A DNA stretch of 64,000 nucleotides from Piromyces finnis (Eukaryota > Neocallimastigomycota > Neocallimastigomycetes > Neocallimastigales > Neocallimastigaceae), in contig MCFH01000041.1 in the NCBI GenBank assembly GCA_002104945.1, forward strand, positions 425,421 through 489,420, in the 5' to 3' direction. The position numbers were made by a program, and so were the translations under genes. The number at the start of each line of letters is the position of its first letter. The stretch's first letter is position 1. Shown one piece after another: positions 26,801 to 43,165 of the stretch. The notes under the pieces were generated by a model. The model did not search any database and was not told the DNA's origin. It was given only the letters and a program-made list of their open reading frames with translations.

Positions 26801-29800
26801 GGATGAAGCAGATGTTTTAACGGATAGAAAACTTATTATATCTAATGGTACTATTTGTTGCTTAGGAAGCAGTCTTTTCTTGAAGAATGCATACAACATG
26901 AGCTATTCGTATGAATATATATATAGAATTTATTATTTTTATTAAAGTAATGATTATTTTGTTTTATTTATTGATTATTAAAAATCTTTACTATTAATAG
27001 ATTTGATATTATAATAGACGAAAATAAAAATAATGAAATTAAAAAAATATTTAATAACTATATACCAAATGTAAATGTAACGGAAAATCATACAACAAAT
27101 AATCAAAAAATGTATACCTATTATATTCCAATGTCAAATTCAGATTCATTTTCTAAAGCATTAACTGAAGTAAATAAAATAATAGAAGGGGATGAAGATT
27201 GTAAAGGCTATACATTAACATCACCATCTTTGGAAGAATTATTTGTTAAATTAGAGACATCAAAAGAAAGTAATAGTATAAGCATAAAAAAAAATGCTTT
27301 GACTGAAAAAATGAGAAAAAAATATAATCAAGATCGTAATGGTTCCTCTGATAATATTAAACAAATATGGTCATTTATAAAACTAAGATTAAAATTATTT
27401 TTAAGAAATAAGGTTGCAGCAATTAATACTATGTTTTTCCCATTGGCGATAACTATTTTATGTTTAATAGGTGCTAAATATATAAAAGATCAAACTAATA
27501 AACCAAGGGTTATATCATATAAAAATATAGATATTTCTAATAAAATATATGATAATAAAATAAAATGGTTTGTTGAAAGCAATTCAGATGATAAAGGACG
27601 AGATTTATTTAGTAATCTTGATATTGATAAATCCTTATTAAGTGAAAACTTGAATTATAATAAAGAACTATCTCTTTCCTCTGGAAAGGCTAATGAAATG
27701 AATGACTATATTGGTGGATTTTTAGGTTATATGGAAGATAATATATATAAAATAACATTATATAATAATGTTAATATGATGTATTCATTACCATTGTCTA
27801 TAAATTTATTAAGTAATGCCATTATTTCGAAATATAATGATAATATAATAATTAAGACAAGTTATCAGCCAATTGATGATGTCTTTGAAATTTATGAAAG
27901 TTCAGATGATGATAAAGATAATTTAAATAGTCAAAATTTAACAAATTTAATTATCGAGTATGTACTAGTTGCTGAAATAGGAGTTATGTTTTCTTTATTA
28001 ATATCACTTTATGGACCTACTCTTGTTAAAGAACGAGAAGAAAATATAACACAACAACTTTATCTTAATGGAATGAAAAACTTAAATTATTGGATTGGTG
28101 TAATATGCAGTGATTTAATATGTGTTTTTATATCTATTACATTGGTTACTATATTTGGTATTATTACTGATTTGTCAATATTTTATTATAAGGGGCTACT
28201 ATTTACTATTGTGTTATTAATTCTATGTTCCATAAGCAGTTTGTTATATCAATATGTAATAAATTATTTCTTTGAAAAATATGATAAGGCATCAACATTT
28301 TCTTCTATTTTTAATCCAGTGTTAACACTTATTTTATGCTTGATTTCTATTTATGCAGTATTAAAAGAAAGCGATACTAATTTAAAATGGTCATTTTATT
28401 TAATATATATTCTTCCGATGATATTTTTTGCACCTTCTGCTATACCAACTGTAAGTAATTCTTACCTTAGTAATAAAATGTTTTATTAACATAACAATTA
28501 ATATGTTTTTTTTTTCATTAACCCATTAATGTAATATAATAAAATAGATGTTATTTAAAATTGTATATATTACATCATATAAAATGTATGATAATAAATA
28601 TGATGCTTTCCTACAAAGTGATATTTATCAAGAACTTTTAAATAATCGTGATGATGATGATTATAATAAGAAATTAAATAATGCTTTTAAAAAATTCTCA
28701 TTTCCTAGTTTACATGAATTTTTCTCTACTAAATATCGTTTGTATTATATATTAATTATTTTAGTTTTATCCATTATTTTATACATTTCAGTTATATTTA
28801 TTCTTGAGAGGATAAGATATAATAAAAAAAGAAGTATAAAAAAATGGGATGAAAATGAACGTAAAAAGCAAGATTCTTTATTATCCGAAGGTCCTGAAGA
28901 TGTATTGTACGAATGGAAAAGAGTATGTAATAGTATAAACAATCCTGAAAGTGAGGATAATAAAGTAGTTTCAATGAAAGTACATGAACTTAGAAAAGAT
29001 TATAAATATCAAGCAATTAAAAATATAAAGAATAAATGTGATACTACTGAAAAAGAAAATAAATCAAATATTATTGATGAAAGAATATACAAAAGTTCTA
29101 ATGGAAAACAATTTAAGAGAGTTATTGACGATTTAACCTTTGGTGTCAATTATGGTGAATGTTTAGGACTTCTAGGTCCAAATGGAACAGGTAAAACTAC
29201 AACAATTTCAATAATTTCATGTAGCAAAAATCCATCACTTGGCCAAGTAATCTATGGAAACAAAAGTCTTGCAAATTATAATTTATTTGATTTGGGTATT
29301 GGTATTTGCCCACAATTTGATGCTTTATGGAATGTTTTAACTGTAAAAGAACATATTGAGTTTTACTATAGTATGTGTGGTTATTCAAAACAAGACGTAA
29401 AAGAAATTGTTTCTTCTTTAGTAGACTATTGTGGTATTGAAAGTCATATTAACAAAAAGGTTTGTGAAGTAAGTGGTGGTACAAAACGTAAACTTTCTTT
29501 AATAGTATCTTTATGTTCATCACCTAGCTATTTATTATTAGATGAGCCTACAGCTGGAATTGATCCATTTACAAGAAGATATATATGGAATTTAATTAGT
29601 GAATTTAAAGAAATCCAACAAACAGCAACCATTCTTACAACCCATTCCACTGAAGAAGCTGAATATTTATGTGATAGAATTGCAATTTTAATGAAAGGAA
29701 AATTAGCATGTATTGATACACCTAAAAATATAAAAATGAAATTTAATAATTATTATATTTTAGATGTATTTACAGATAATGCCGAATTATTTGAAAATAA

Positions 29801-30086
29801 ATATGTATTGGAAAAGAACATTTTCGGTTTAGAGGATATCAAAAATTATCAGTTGAAGTCCTATGTGAGTTATCAAAAATATACAGTACAGATTAAGCAT
29901 GATCGCATTGCAAATATTTTTGATTTATTAGAAGATGCTAAAAAGCAAAAAATCATTAAAGAATATAGTTTTGGACAATGCTCATTAGAACAAGTATACA
30001 TTAATATTATTAAGAAAAACGATGAACAAGCCAGCTTTAAAGCTGATTCTTTGAAACAAGCCAGTTTCATTGAAGAAGGAAAATAA
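23836..30086 (+). CDS. ABCA-family full ABC transporter
   Basis: Nine-exon model, 1803 aa: 23836-23959, 24049-24958, 25083-25191, 25290-25646, 25761-26247, 26368-26695, 26801-26908, 27001-28450, 28548-30086. The topology is TM1 (about 28-42), a large non-cytosolic loop (about 43-330), TM2-6, NBD1, then a second TM1, loop, TM set and NBD2. The [15 protein letters not shown] segment followed by FWLSW is the hallmark loop of ABCA proteins, which move lipids across membranes. NBD1 has Walker [10 protein letters not shown] (620-628), LSGGQ (714-718) and LDEPS (D738, E739). NBD2 has GPNGTGKTT (1501-1509), VSGGT (1599-1603) and LDEPT (D1623, E1624). Every catalytic motif is intact, so active transport is likely. 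Asn/Lys-rich low-complexity segments are common. The start at 23836 gives the short cytosolic N-terminus usual for the family. Confidence 0.93.
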
Positions 30087-30329
30087 ATTTAATATTTATA
30101 TAATTTAATTTTATATATATTTTATTATTAATGTAAATAGTTATTTTTTGGTACATGAATAAATTAAAAAATATTTTAAATATTATGTATATATTATATA
30201 TTATTTAATTTAATAAAATTAACTTATATAACACTATGCACTATGTTTTTTCAATATTTTTTTTGCCTATATTATTATTTTAATTTTAATAATAAACCAT
30301 GTAAAATAAATATATAATTTTCTTTATTT

Positions 30330-33630
<3,301 letters not shown>

Positions 33631-33887
33631 TTTGAATTTATTTTTTACTCTATTATTTTAAAACTTTCTTCTTATTAATAATTATGCTCTATTAGTAATT
33701 TTTTTTTTTCTTTTATATAATTTGATAGTATGTTGTTTAAATGGATAGTAACATGACCTTTTTTCTATTATTATTATTATTATTATATTTCTAACATAGT
33801 AAATATTCTATAAATAATTATTGTATTATATTATAACATTATTTTCTTTTATAAACTTTTCAGAATTATTTAAAATTTAAAGAAAAA

Positions 33888-33919
<32 letters not shown>

Positions 33920-34631
33920 AATTAAATAGAAATGTAAATAGATATAATAGATTAAAATGATCAGTATACTATACTTTAAAATCATATCATATTTATCAAT
34001 TATTTTTATAATTTTATTGTTAATAATGTTTTTAATGTTAAAGGATACTAATTATGAAAAAAAAAAAAATAATAACCTTTAATTATACACTTTTAATATT
34101 AAATAAAATTTTTTAATAGAAAAAGTAAAAATTTTTATGAAAAAAATTAATAATGGTTATCTATTTTTATAATTATAACTATTATAAATGAGTTTTATTT
34201 AATAGTTATTTGAATTATTTAATTTCTTTCTTTGTAGTATACTAAATATATGTATAGGATTATAAACCTCAACTGCCATTGCATTATATTTAATCTTTTT
34301 ACATATGAAGTAATATGGGAGGGTTTAAGATTATATATAAAGAAATTTACTACCTTTTATGAAAAGTAATAGAAACTATAAAAATAAATTTTATATATAA
34401 AAAATATGAATAATATTCAACATAATAATATACATCGAGGTTTGTTACTGTTAAATAAAAATAAAATCGCAGATATTGTTCATTTATTAATCTATAAGTT
34501 TTCTCTAAATATAAAAAATGTGAAAGTTAAAAGTAAAGTTTTTCCATGTGATAAACTTTAATATTTAATTAAAAATCAAATTTTATTTATATAGATGTTA
34601 ATTATTTAAAATAATTCCTGTTATTTATGAT
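33631..34631. other. intergenic with (AAAT)n
   Basis: About 1 kb, A/T-rich. It contains an (AAAT)n run at about 33884-33919 and a short ATT run near 33766-33785. No gene seen. It holds the presumed promoter of the F-box/WD40 gene, and its right end is the retrotransposon target site. Confidence 0.6.
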
Positions 34632-34643
34632 GACAGTAAAATA
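34632..34643. repeat. target-site duplication, left copy
   Basis: GACAGTAAAATA, identical to 37525-37536, directly abuts the poly(T) (element poly(A)) at 34644. Confidence 0.9.
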
Positions 34644-37524
34644 TTTTTTTTTTTTTTTTTTTTTTTTAACGGCATCAAATATTTTAAACTTTATTATTAA
34701 TTTAATTAAAATTATAATACATGTAATAAAAAATTAAAAAATAAAAATAAAAATAAAAAAAATATGTTTAAATAAACACAAATGAATAAAAATTGGGTAT
34801 AATGTATTCTAGTAATTTTAATTAAAGTAAGAAAGCCACTATCATACTAAAGTATAATAATTGTATTTGACTTCCAATGGGACACCGAGCCAAAGATCAA
34901 AAATTTTGTCATGGAACAAAATTATGATCTCCATTGGTTGCGCTGGCCCTCCTGGCCTGTCTTACTGTTTCTTCAGCATTGACGCTCTTGGATGTTGCTT
35001 CAAACCTTTTGAACATTGACCATTGCTGGCCAATAGCAAAAGGCATGATTTTGGTTAGAAGTTCCGCGGTTACCGTCAAGAATGGTGTTCCTTCGTTAGT
35101 ATCAGATTGAATCTGACGCTTACAAAGTTCTTTCCATTCCCTTGAATTGTAATTAATATTGTTAAAACTTCTTCCCCCAAGAAGGAATTTAAATATTTTA
35201 CTGCACACACTAGAATAATCATACACATTAATATTCACCGGATTATTAGAACTATTACTATCATTAACTAAATTACTATCTAAATTAGAATTATTATCTT
35301 CACTATTGCTATCATTACTAATATTATTATTTCTATTATTGTTATTATTACTATTGTTACTATTACTATTGTTACTATTACTATTGTTATTACTACTATT
35401 GTTACTATTACTATTAATGTTATTGCTATCTCTACTGATATTATCAATTTCATTATTATTGATAGGACTATTGGAATTACGTTGACTGAAAAAATTTAAT
35501 AGCTGGACTATGGAATCATAATGTTTAATACGGATATCTCTAAATGTTGGACAATCTAATAACCAATGTTTAATACTTTGATCTTCACACTTGCAACATG
35601 GACAGTAGTTAGGACAAACTGGATCAACAAATTTGGCAGCTTTGGCAACTCTAGCATCCAACTTGTATCCGCTTCTTGCTTTCAATAGCCAGTAGAAGCC
35701 ATAGGCAAACTCTGGGTACTCATAACATAATTTAATAAAATCTTTAGTTTCAATAAATTTATTATCATCATAATATTGCGCTTTGATTGAATTCCCTTTG
35801 AGATCTTTCCAATAAAAGTTTTTAACTGCTTTAACATCTCCATGTTTCTTTAATTTTTTATCAAGTGTCCTACTTGATTTGCACCACGTGTATTTTCTAA
35901 ATTTAGGAATGTAATTTACAAGGTGTGAGATAATACAATTTGAGTTTTTCCATTTGTTAAAACATCTAACCTGAGCTAACGCACATTTGGCTGACAATGG
36001 AGGAATATTCAAATCTTTTGAAATAGAGTATAAAGATATAAACGATACAGCTTTATGAACTCCGGCAACCCATCGTATTCCTTTGTTAACATGCTTCTGA
36101 GCAATCCTAGACCTAGCTTTGTTGGATCCAAGTAATGGTGCAAAGTATGAAACTCTGCTAATCACTTGTGAGTTAAGTACTAGTTTTTTGAAAGGAATAG
36201 GAATATTAGGATTTCTTAAGAATTTACTGACTGAGAAAAGCCCTTTCAAAACCTTGTTATTAAGAGCTTTAATTACTGGTTTAAGGGACAGATTCTTATC
36301 AAATGGAACACCAAGATAAGTATAGCAATCAGTAGTTGGAATGGGTTGTCCTGCTAAGTAAAATGTTGGATCTCTCTTGTTCTGATTTTCTATTGATTCA
36401 GGACGAATCACCATCGTTGAACATTTCTGGATACCAAATTCCATTTCATTATACAATGCCCATTCATTAACTCTTCTAAGCATCTTTTTTAAGCATCCTC
36501 TTGTTGGAGCACAAATAACTATATCATCTGCAAAAAGTCCACCACAGCATCGAGTGTCACCTAAACTGACTCCTAGATCTTCGCACTCTCTAAATATATC
36601 ATTAATAAAGAGATTAAAGAGAATAGGAGAAAGAGGGCAACCTTGACGGACTCCTTTCTTCACATCAAAAGATTTCGAGAATTGTCCATCTAATTTGACA
36701 TTAGCCTTAGATGTTAAATATAAATTTTTGATAAATTGTAGACTCTTACCTCGGATTCCTAAACAATCTAATTTATGGAGAATATTACCGATTGGGACTG
36801 AATCGTATGCTTTCCTGAGATCTAAAAAGGCCAAATATGTCTCTTTATTATCTAATTGACGTCTACGGCATATTTCTTGGATTGAAATGAAAAGACTAAT
36901 ACTTTCTTCCTTTTTTCGAAAACCAAATTGTTCAGGTCTAATGAAATTATTCTTTAAACCATATTCTGAGATTCTAGTGGTGACAATTTTGGAAATCAAC
37001 TTAATACCATTATTGATAAGTGATATACCTCGATAGTTATCACAATCTGTCAAATCTCCCTTCTTAGGAATAGAAACAATACTGGATTCATTCCATGAGT
37101 TGGGGAAATCTCCATCCCAAATACGGTTGAATAATTTAAGAATAAAATTTAAACCATAAGCATTATTATCTGAAGTGGTATTACCGGAAGAATTATTATC
37201 TGTAGCATTATTAGAATCATTACTTGATGGAACTAATGCTTTGTAAAATTCAATTGGAATACCATCCGGACCTGATGCTTTATAATTTGGAGTAGTGAGG
37301 ATAGCTGACTTGACTTCATCAATACTAATATCTTGGTTGATATCCCACTCATCAAACATAGGAAGTGAAAAACGTTTATTCGTTGGTTCTTCATACCAAT
37401 GCTCCAAATCAAGACTTACACCACTTGGGTCTGATGCAAGATTTTCGAAATGATCATGCCACACATCTAGTTGTTCTTCTGTAGCAACAACTAATTCTCC
37501 ATTTTTATTTTTAATTGGTTGAGC
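34644..37524 (-). mobile_element. non-LTR (LINE-type) retrotransposon, copy 2, 5'-truncated
   Basis: A complete insertion with both ends defined. The 3' end (left) is a 24-base poly(A) (T on +, 34644-34667), preceded in element orientation by AATAAA about 20-30 bases upstream. The 5' end (right, 37524) stops abruptly where copy 1 continues, the usual 5' truncation of target-primed reverse transcription. A 12-bp target-site duplication GACAGTAAAATA flanks it (34632-34643 and 37525-37536). Divergence from copy 1 is about 1% by eye, so the family was active recently. Confidence 0.95.
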
Positions 37525-37623
37525 GACAGTAAAATAAAGCTTTTGAATTAATATATTCATTACTAAAATTTTCAATAAAAAGTATCTTATATAATAAGAT
37601 GAACATTTTTTTTTCTTACACAT
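34909..37623 (-). CDS. reverse transcriptase ORF of LINE copy 2 (5'-truncated, chimeric start)
   Basis: 904 codons open. Only residues from about 34 (AQPIKNKNGE) belong to the element; the first 33 are host flank read in frame by chance. RT domain: KASGPDGIPIEFYKAL, SIPKKGDLTDCDNYRGISL, FLDLRKAYDSVP, GVRQGCPLSPILFNLFIN, and catalytic GGLFADDIVIC. The thumb is followed by a Cys/His cluster (CPNYCPCCKCEDQSIKHW then C), like the zinc-finger tail of many LINE RTs. A long Asn/Ser low-complexity insert follows, then a conserved C-terminal region ending at 34909. No endonuclease domain remains. The protein could fold as an RT, but the truncated copy should not be autonomous. Confidence 0.9.
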   Translation of the reverse strand: MCKKKKCSSYYIRYFLLKILVMNILIQKLYFTVAQPIKNKNGELVVATEEQLDVWHDHFENLASDPSGVSLDLEHWYEEPTNKRFSLPMFDEWDINQDISIDEVKSAILTTPNYKASGPDGIPIEFYKALVPSSNDSNNATDNNSSGNTTSDNNAYGLNFILKLFNRIWDGDFPNSWNESSIVSIPKKGDLTDCDNYRGISLINNGIKLISKIVTTRISEYGLKNNFIRPEQFGFRKKEESISLFISIQEICRRRQLDNKETYLAFLDLRKAYDSVPIGNILHKLDCLGIRGKSLQFIKNLYLTSKANVKLDGQFSKSFDVKKGVRQGCPLSPILFNLFINDIFRECEDLGVSLGDTRCCGGLFADDIVICAPTRGCLKKMLRRVNEWALYNEMEFGIQKCSTMVIRPESIENQNKRDPTFYLAGQPIPTTDCYTYLGVPFDKNLSLKPVIKALNNKVLKGLFSVSKFLRNPNIPIPFKKLVLNSQVISRVSYFAPLLGSNKARSRIAQKHVNKGIRWVAGVHKAVSFISLYSISKDLNIPPLSAKCALAQVRCFNKWKNSNCIISHLVNYIPKFRKYTWCKSSRTLDKKLKKHGDVKAVKNFYWKDLKGNSIKAQYYDDNKFIETKDFIKLCYEYPEFAYGFYWLLKARSGYKLDARVAKAAKFVDPVCPNYCPCCKCEDQSIKHWLLDCPTFRDIRIKHYDSIVQLLNFFSQRNSNSPINNNEIDNISRDSNNINSNSNNSSNNNSNSNNSNSNNSNNNNNRNNNISNDSNSEDNNSNLDSNLVNDSNSSNNPVNINVYDYSSVCSKIFKFLLGGRSFNNINYNSREWKELCKRQIQSDTNEGTPFLTVTAELLTKIMPFAIGQQWSMFKRFEATSKSVNAEETVRQARRASATNGDHNFVP
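37525..37536. repeat. target-site duplication, right copy
   Basis: GACAGTAAAATA immediately beyond the 5' truncation point of copy 2. Confidence 0.9.
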
Positions 37624-37866
37624 AATATATATAAGAAGTAAAGATCACTTATGTAATTATTGTTTTTATTTATTTTATATTTTCATAACATATTTTTTAT
37701 ATAAATTATATTTATGAATATATTTAATTTAAAAAAAAAAATAAAAAATGTGAAATGTATTTATAAAATATTTAATATTTACTATTTTAATATTTTATAT
37801 TATTATATAATTATTCATACTTTTTTTTTATGATATATTCTGTATATATATATTTTACAGTCGTTT

Positions 37867-37897
<31 letters not shown>

Positions 37898-38323
37898 GAT
37901 TTACTATTATTACTATTACTATTATTATTGTTATTTTATTTTCTTTATTGTTATTGTTGTTATTTATACAAATAAATTTTGTATTTAATAAATTAAGATG
38001 ATTTTATTTATTTTATTTTTTTTATCTAAAAGACATATAATCGATATATTAATTTAATAGATTACTATCGTTATGTAGTAATAAAATTTAATTTCTTCCA
38101 TTTTAATTATTTATTATTTTTTTACGGAAGTTATTTTTTTAGCTTTTTAATTTTTTAATATATATATACTGCTTTATATTTATTAATTTATTTGGATAAA
38201 AATTTTATTTATTTTTATTCCTTAATATAATTAATAAATATTATTAAAAAATTAATATAAATATAAAAGATAATTATATTTAATGATTATTCTATAAAAG
38301 TTTTATTTTTCAATGTTAAATAA
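37624..38323. other. intergenic, no gene seen
   Basis: About 0.7 kb, A/T-rich, with a T-run near 37869-37897 and a TTA/CTATTA-rich patch near 37900-37965. It holds the 3' flank of the septin gene. No other feature could be supported. Confidence 0.6.
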
Positions 38324-39827
38324 TTATTCTTCTCTAATTACTTGTGCTCCTTGCTTAGAGGTTGTTGAATTAAAGGATTTTATAGATTCAGCTCTTGAAC
38401 CAGTTCTTCTGTGTGGTTTAACTGGCATATTTATTTCTATTTTATTATATTTAAAATTTTCAAAAATAAATATTTAAATATAAATATTACAATATTTAAT
38501 AATATTATAAATTACCTTCTGGTTGGTATACGTTATTTGCTGCCATCATTGCGACTTGTTGTGGAGTAAGTGGTTGTTGTGGAATTTGTTGTGGGGAAAT
38601 CATTGGAGAAGAATGATTTGAATTTGGTGGTGAAATATTACCATTTGGTGGGATACTTTGAGGAATAGCTGTAGATTGACGTAAACCTGAAGATATTATT
38701 GGCTTAGAAATTGCGCCCTTTACTTCAATTAACTTATTAGTTCTCCAGGATTCATAGTAGTAATCCTTAGTAAGTTGCTTTAATTCATTAATATGAGTAT
38801 CAAGAAGGAATGTCTTAACGTCACAGAAATCGCAGTGTTCTGGATTTTCGACATCAACAGTACCCCATGTATATTGACGACCGAGAATATTCTTACCATC
38901 TTCTTCAATATATTCAATACCAATACGATCACCAACTTCAGTTTCTTCAGCATTAACTAAAACAAATGGGATCATATTTCTAAACATAGCATTTTGATCC
39001 TTAATATCTTGATCATCATCTTCATCATCATCAAACATATAAATTGGAAGATTGTGTTCATCTATATCATTACGAATTGCTTTCTTAATTCTTTCTAATT
39101 GCTTAACAGTCATTAAATCAGCTTTACTAAGACATGGAACTAAATTAACTCTTTCAGCTAATTTTTGAATAGTAATAATATCAATGGCGGTAAGACCATT
39201 AGCAACACTAGCAGTTGTAGCATCGATAAGGTAAAGGCAAACATGAACTTGAGAGTCTGGGAAACGACGATTACGACGTACACGACTTTCTTCTAATAAA
39301 GTAATTTCATATTGATTTTCAATGTAAAGAAGAATAGAAGTACACCATTCACCAACAATTTTTGGATCAAAATCAGAAGCATTCTTACTAATATTATGAA
39401 TTGGAATTGGAAGACCTGGTGTATCAATAAGTCTTAAATTAATTCTTTCACCATCTTCAACAATTTCAAATATATCTGAAGCAACAGGTTTAATAACATT
39501 CTTTGGTGGGAAGTCATAAGTTTCTATTTCTGGAGGAGCATTTAATTCTTCTCTCATTTCTGGTGATAAAGAAATTGCTATAGAAGAATTTTCATCATCA
39601 ATAATTTTTAAATCATTAAATTGACTTTCAACCTTTTTTTCCTTTTTAACTGTCTTAGATGCTTTATTTTTAATATTTAATGTGTGTTGGAAAGTACGAA
39701 TAAAACTGGATTTACCAGAAAGGGAATGTCCAGTAATCATAATGTTAAATTGGTTAGCATTGTGACGTCTACGACCCATGCTTAAACCAGTGGCAATAGA
39801 AAATCGTGAAGAATTTACAGTAGACAT
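38324..39827 (-). CDS. septin-family GTPase
   Basis: Two exons: 39827-38516 and 38436-38324; 474 aa. Septins polymerise into filaments at the cell cortex and at division or branching sites. P-loop GHSLSGKS (33-40), switch-II DTPG (135-138), and the guanine-specificity motif SKAD (234-237, the septin form of NKxD). The septin-unique element covers about 315-370 (GRQYTWGTVDVENPEHCDF ... YYYESWR). An inserted acidic loop lies near 265-275. Unlike many septins, no C-terminal coiled coil is visible. Instead there is a Pro/Gln/Ser-rich tail, and exon 2 adds 37 codons including a basic stretch (KPHRRTGSR). The sequence between the P-loop and DTPG is longer and more acidic than usual. The class cannot be assigned by eye. 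Confidence 0.9.
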
Positions 39828-42800
39828 TGTTATACTAATAATTAGTAATAAATTATTTGAAAATATATAAATTTTTTTTAGTATAATTTATATTTATTAC
39901 AGTATTATTTTATTATTAAAATATAAATATATATTTTTAATAATTCAATCAGTTCAAATTTTGGTTTCTTTTTAAATTTTAAATGTTATTTATAAATATT
40001 TAAATATCTTAAAATTATTTAATTTTTATATATATTTATTGTTATTTTAAGTTTTATGTATTGAATTTAATTATTATATTTTATATAAGAAAGTAAACAA
40101 AATTACTTCCGAATTTTATTATTATTATAGCATAATTTCTATTATAAATGTTTGTTATTTTTTTTTTTTTTGATTTTCCTAATATAAATGTTTTTAGAAA
40201 TATCTTGATTCCTCGATAAATAATAATATATGACTAATATAATTATTAAATTTATTTATTATATAGATTAATCTTTGTAAATGTTTTCTATTTTATATTA
40301 AATTTTTCATTTCTATTATTTATTCTTAAATATCAATATTGATTTGTTACTTAATAAGAAAATTAATATTTACTTTTTATTATTCTCTATAATATATTTC
40401 TAAAAAAAATGTTTTAAATTAAATCTATAAATTGATAAATATATAAATAAAAAAGAAAAGAAAAAGTAAATTTCTATTATTTTTGAAATCTATAAACTTA
40501 ACATAAAAAGTAAATAAAAAAAAAATTTTTTTTTAAAAAACTAGCTTTAAAACAATTATATATAAGATTCTATTCTATAGATTTTTTTTCTTTATTATTA
40601 AATATTTAATATATAATTAGAGTATATTATAATATATTAATATTCATTAATTTATTATAATTCAAATAAATTATAAATTTTAATATTTTTGTATTACACA
40701 AATTCAAGTAAAAAAAAATCTTAAATGTTGTATATATAATTATTATATAAAAATAATTTACTCTATTATATGTGTAATATAATATATTTTAAATTTATAA
40801 TTATCTTTAATGTTGTGCTTTAAAAATGTGGTACTTTAATTTTTACAAACACTAAATGTTACTTTTTGAATGTTGATTAATTTAGAAATTAATAATATCT
40901 ATAGTTTATAACTTTTTTGTTTTCAGAAATTACCTTTTTTAAAAGTATTAATTTATTGAAGACAATTGATTGTGATTTATTTTTTTTATTCCAATAATAA
41001 TTTATTTTAATATTTTCAATTTATTTTATATATTAATAAATTCTACCTTTTACCTTTAGCTTTAGTAGGATTAACTAAATTTGATAATAATATATAACTT
41101 TTATTTTTATTTCTTTTTATATAAATTGTAGTTATATTATTGTTTTTTTATATCTTTTTTTTATAATATTAAATAATAATAAATTAAGGTAATTTTGATT
41201 TATTATATACAATAAAAATATTTATAAATTACAAAATAGGTTTTATTACTATTTTATTACTTAATTTATTACTATTTAATATTAGACTTTTTTTTATTAT
41301 TTTGTTGTTGTATGTTTATTTTATAATTTTTTTTAATAAAAGGTAAAAAAAAAATTATAAAACCTGCTATGATATTATATATAATATTTAAGAGGTTAGT
41401 TTTTTTTATTTTTAACAGAATATTTTTTTTTTTTGTTTTCCGTGATTATTACCTTCTTATTATAATATAATCTCTTACTTTATATAAAAATTTAAAGAAA
41501 AAAGAAAAAAGAAGAAAAAATAAACAGAATTTTGAAATAAAAGTAAAAAAGATTTAATTTATTATTAACTAATAGCCTTTAATATAATTATAGTTTATTT
41601 ATTTTATAATTTATCTATTTATTTATTTATTTGTTTGTTTGTTTATTGTATTAATAATTTTAATCAATAAAAATTCTTTAAAATAGCCATAATTTGTAGG
41701 TAAAAATAATAATAATTATGGCAAAAAATTAACCTGATAAATTCAAAAAGTATATTGACATATTTATTAATAATATAATGATTTGTTGGTATTATTATAA
41801 AAATAAATAAATATATTAATTTCACATTTAATATAATATATTGTAAATTAATTATTTATATAAAATATAAATAAAATTATAATTAATTATATATTAAAAT
41901 TTAGTTTCTATTTGTGATTTTTATATTCTATTCAAAATGTAACTATGGGAATGATTTTTTATTTGACATTAAGGAATTTTAATTTATATATTTATTAAAA
42001 TAATGTATTAATTATATAGAAAAGTTTAATTATTAGAAATCTTCAATATTAAAAAAAATACTTTAATTTTTAATATCAATATAAAAGTTTATTAATCATT
42101 ATAAATGTAATATAATTATACATCATATATATTAAATAATATATTAATACTATATTAATATTCGCAATAAAACATTGTAAAACATTAAATTTTTAATTTA
42201 TAAAAATTACTTAAAATAGTATATTACAGAATTTTTTTTTAGGATTTGAAGAGTTTCATTTTTTGAAAAAGTTTATCCATTATCATTATTATATAAATTA
42301 TTAAAATAGAGTATTAAATATTTATTAAGGACTAAAATATATATATATAATTTTTTAAAGATTATTAAATTATTAACAGAAATACTTATCGAATTCTAAA
42401 AGAAAAATTAAAAAAAAATTTTAAAAAAAAAATCAACGGCTTACCATTTATTTTATTATTATTGTTATAAAATGTTTTAATACATCTTTTAAAAAAAATT
42501 TTTTTTTTGTTTGGGTTTTTTTTTTATATTGAAGAATTAAATATAAAATTTGGTTTTGTGTAACGGTTATTGTAAAATTATATTATACCATAATTACCAT
42601 ATATAGAATAAATAATAAATCTTAATGTATATTTAAATTTTTTTATGTAATACAAAAAACGGTTCTTTTTTTTTTTTTTTTGTTCCAAATAAAATATTAC
42701 ATGGCTATTCTATGAATAAAAACGTTGTACATAGATGTATACAATACCAGAATGATAATTGTTCTTTGAATGCTTTTCTTCTACATAAATAAAAAAATGA

Positions 42801-43165
42801 ATATTTATCTTATTTATGTAAAAGAAATTTTAAATTAACTTTTATCATTTTTGGGAGACATAAACTCTATTATAAAATAAAAATTTATAATTATTAATAA
42901 TAATTCATTCTTTCAAACTTTTTTTAATTTTTTTTTATTATTATTTTTTTAATAAATAAATTTTTTTTAATTCATTTTAACATTAGATATATATTTATTA
43001 TTTATTATATATTAATAAATGGTTTAATATATATATGCCAAATAATATTTATCAAAGGTATTTGTTAATGTGTTGTTTGATATCTTAATGATAATGAAAA
43101 ATGTAAAAGTATTTACTGATAGTTGATAATAAATAAATTAAAATAAATTATGATAATAGTATAGG
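39828..43165. other. intergenic, no gene seen
   Basis: A 3.3-kb A/T-rich stretch. It carries a (TTTA)n/(TTTG)n run near 41612-41646 and long T- or A-runs. A slightly more complex patch lies near 42690-42790, with no ORF. Nothing else could be supported. Confidence 0.6.
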
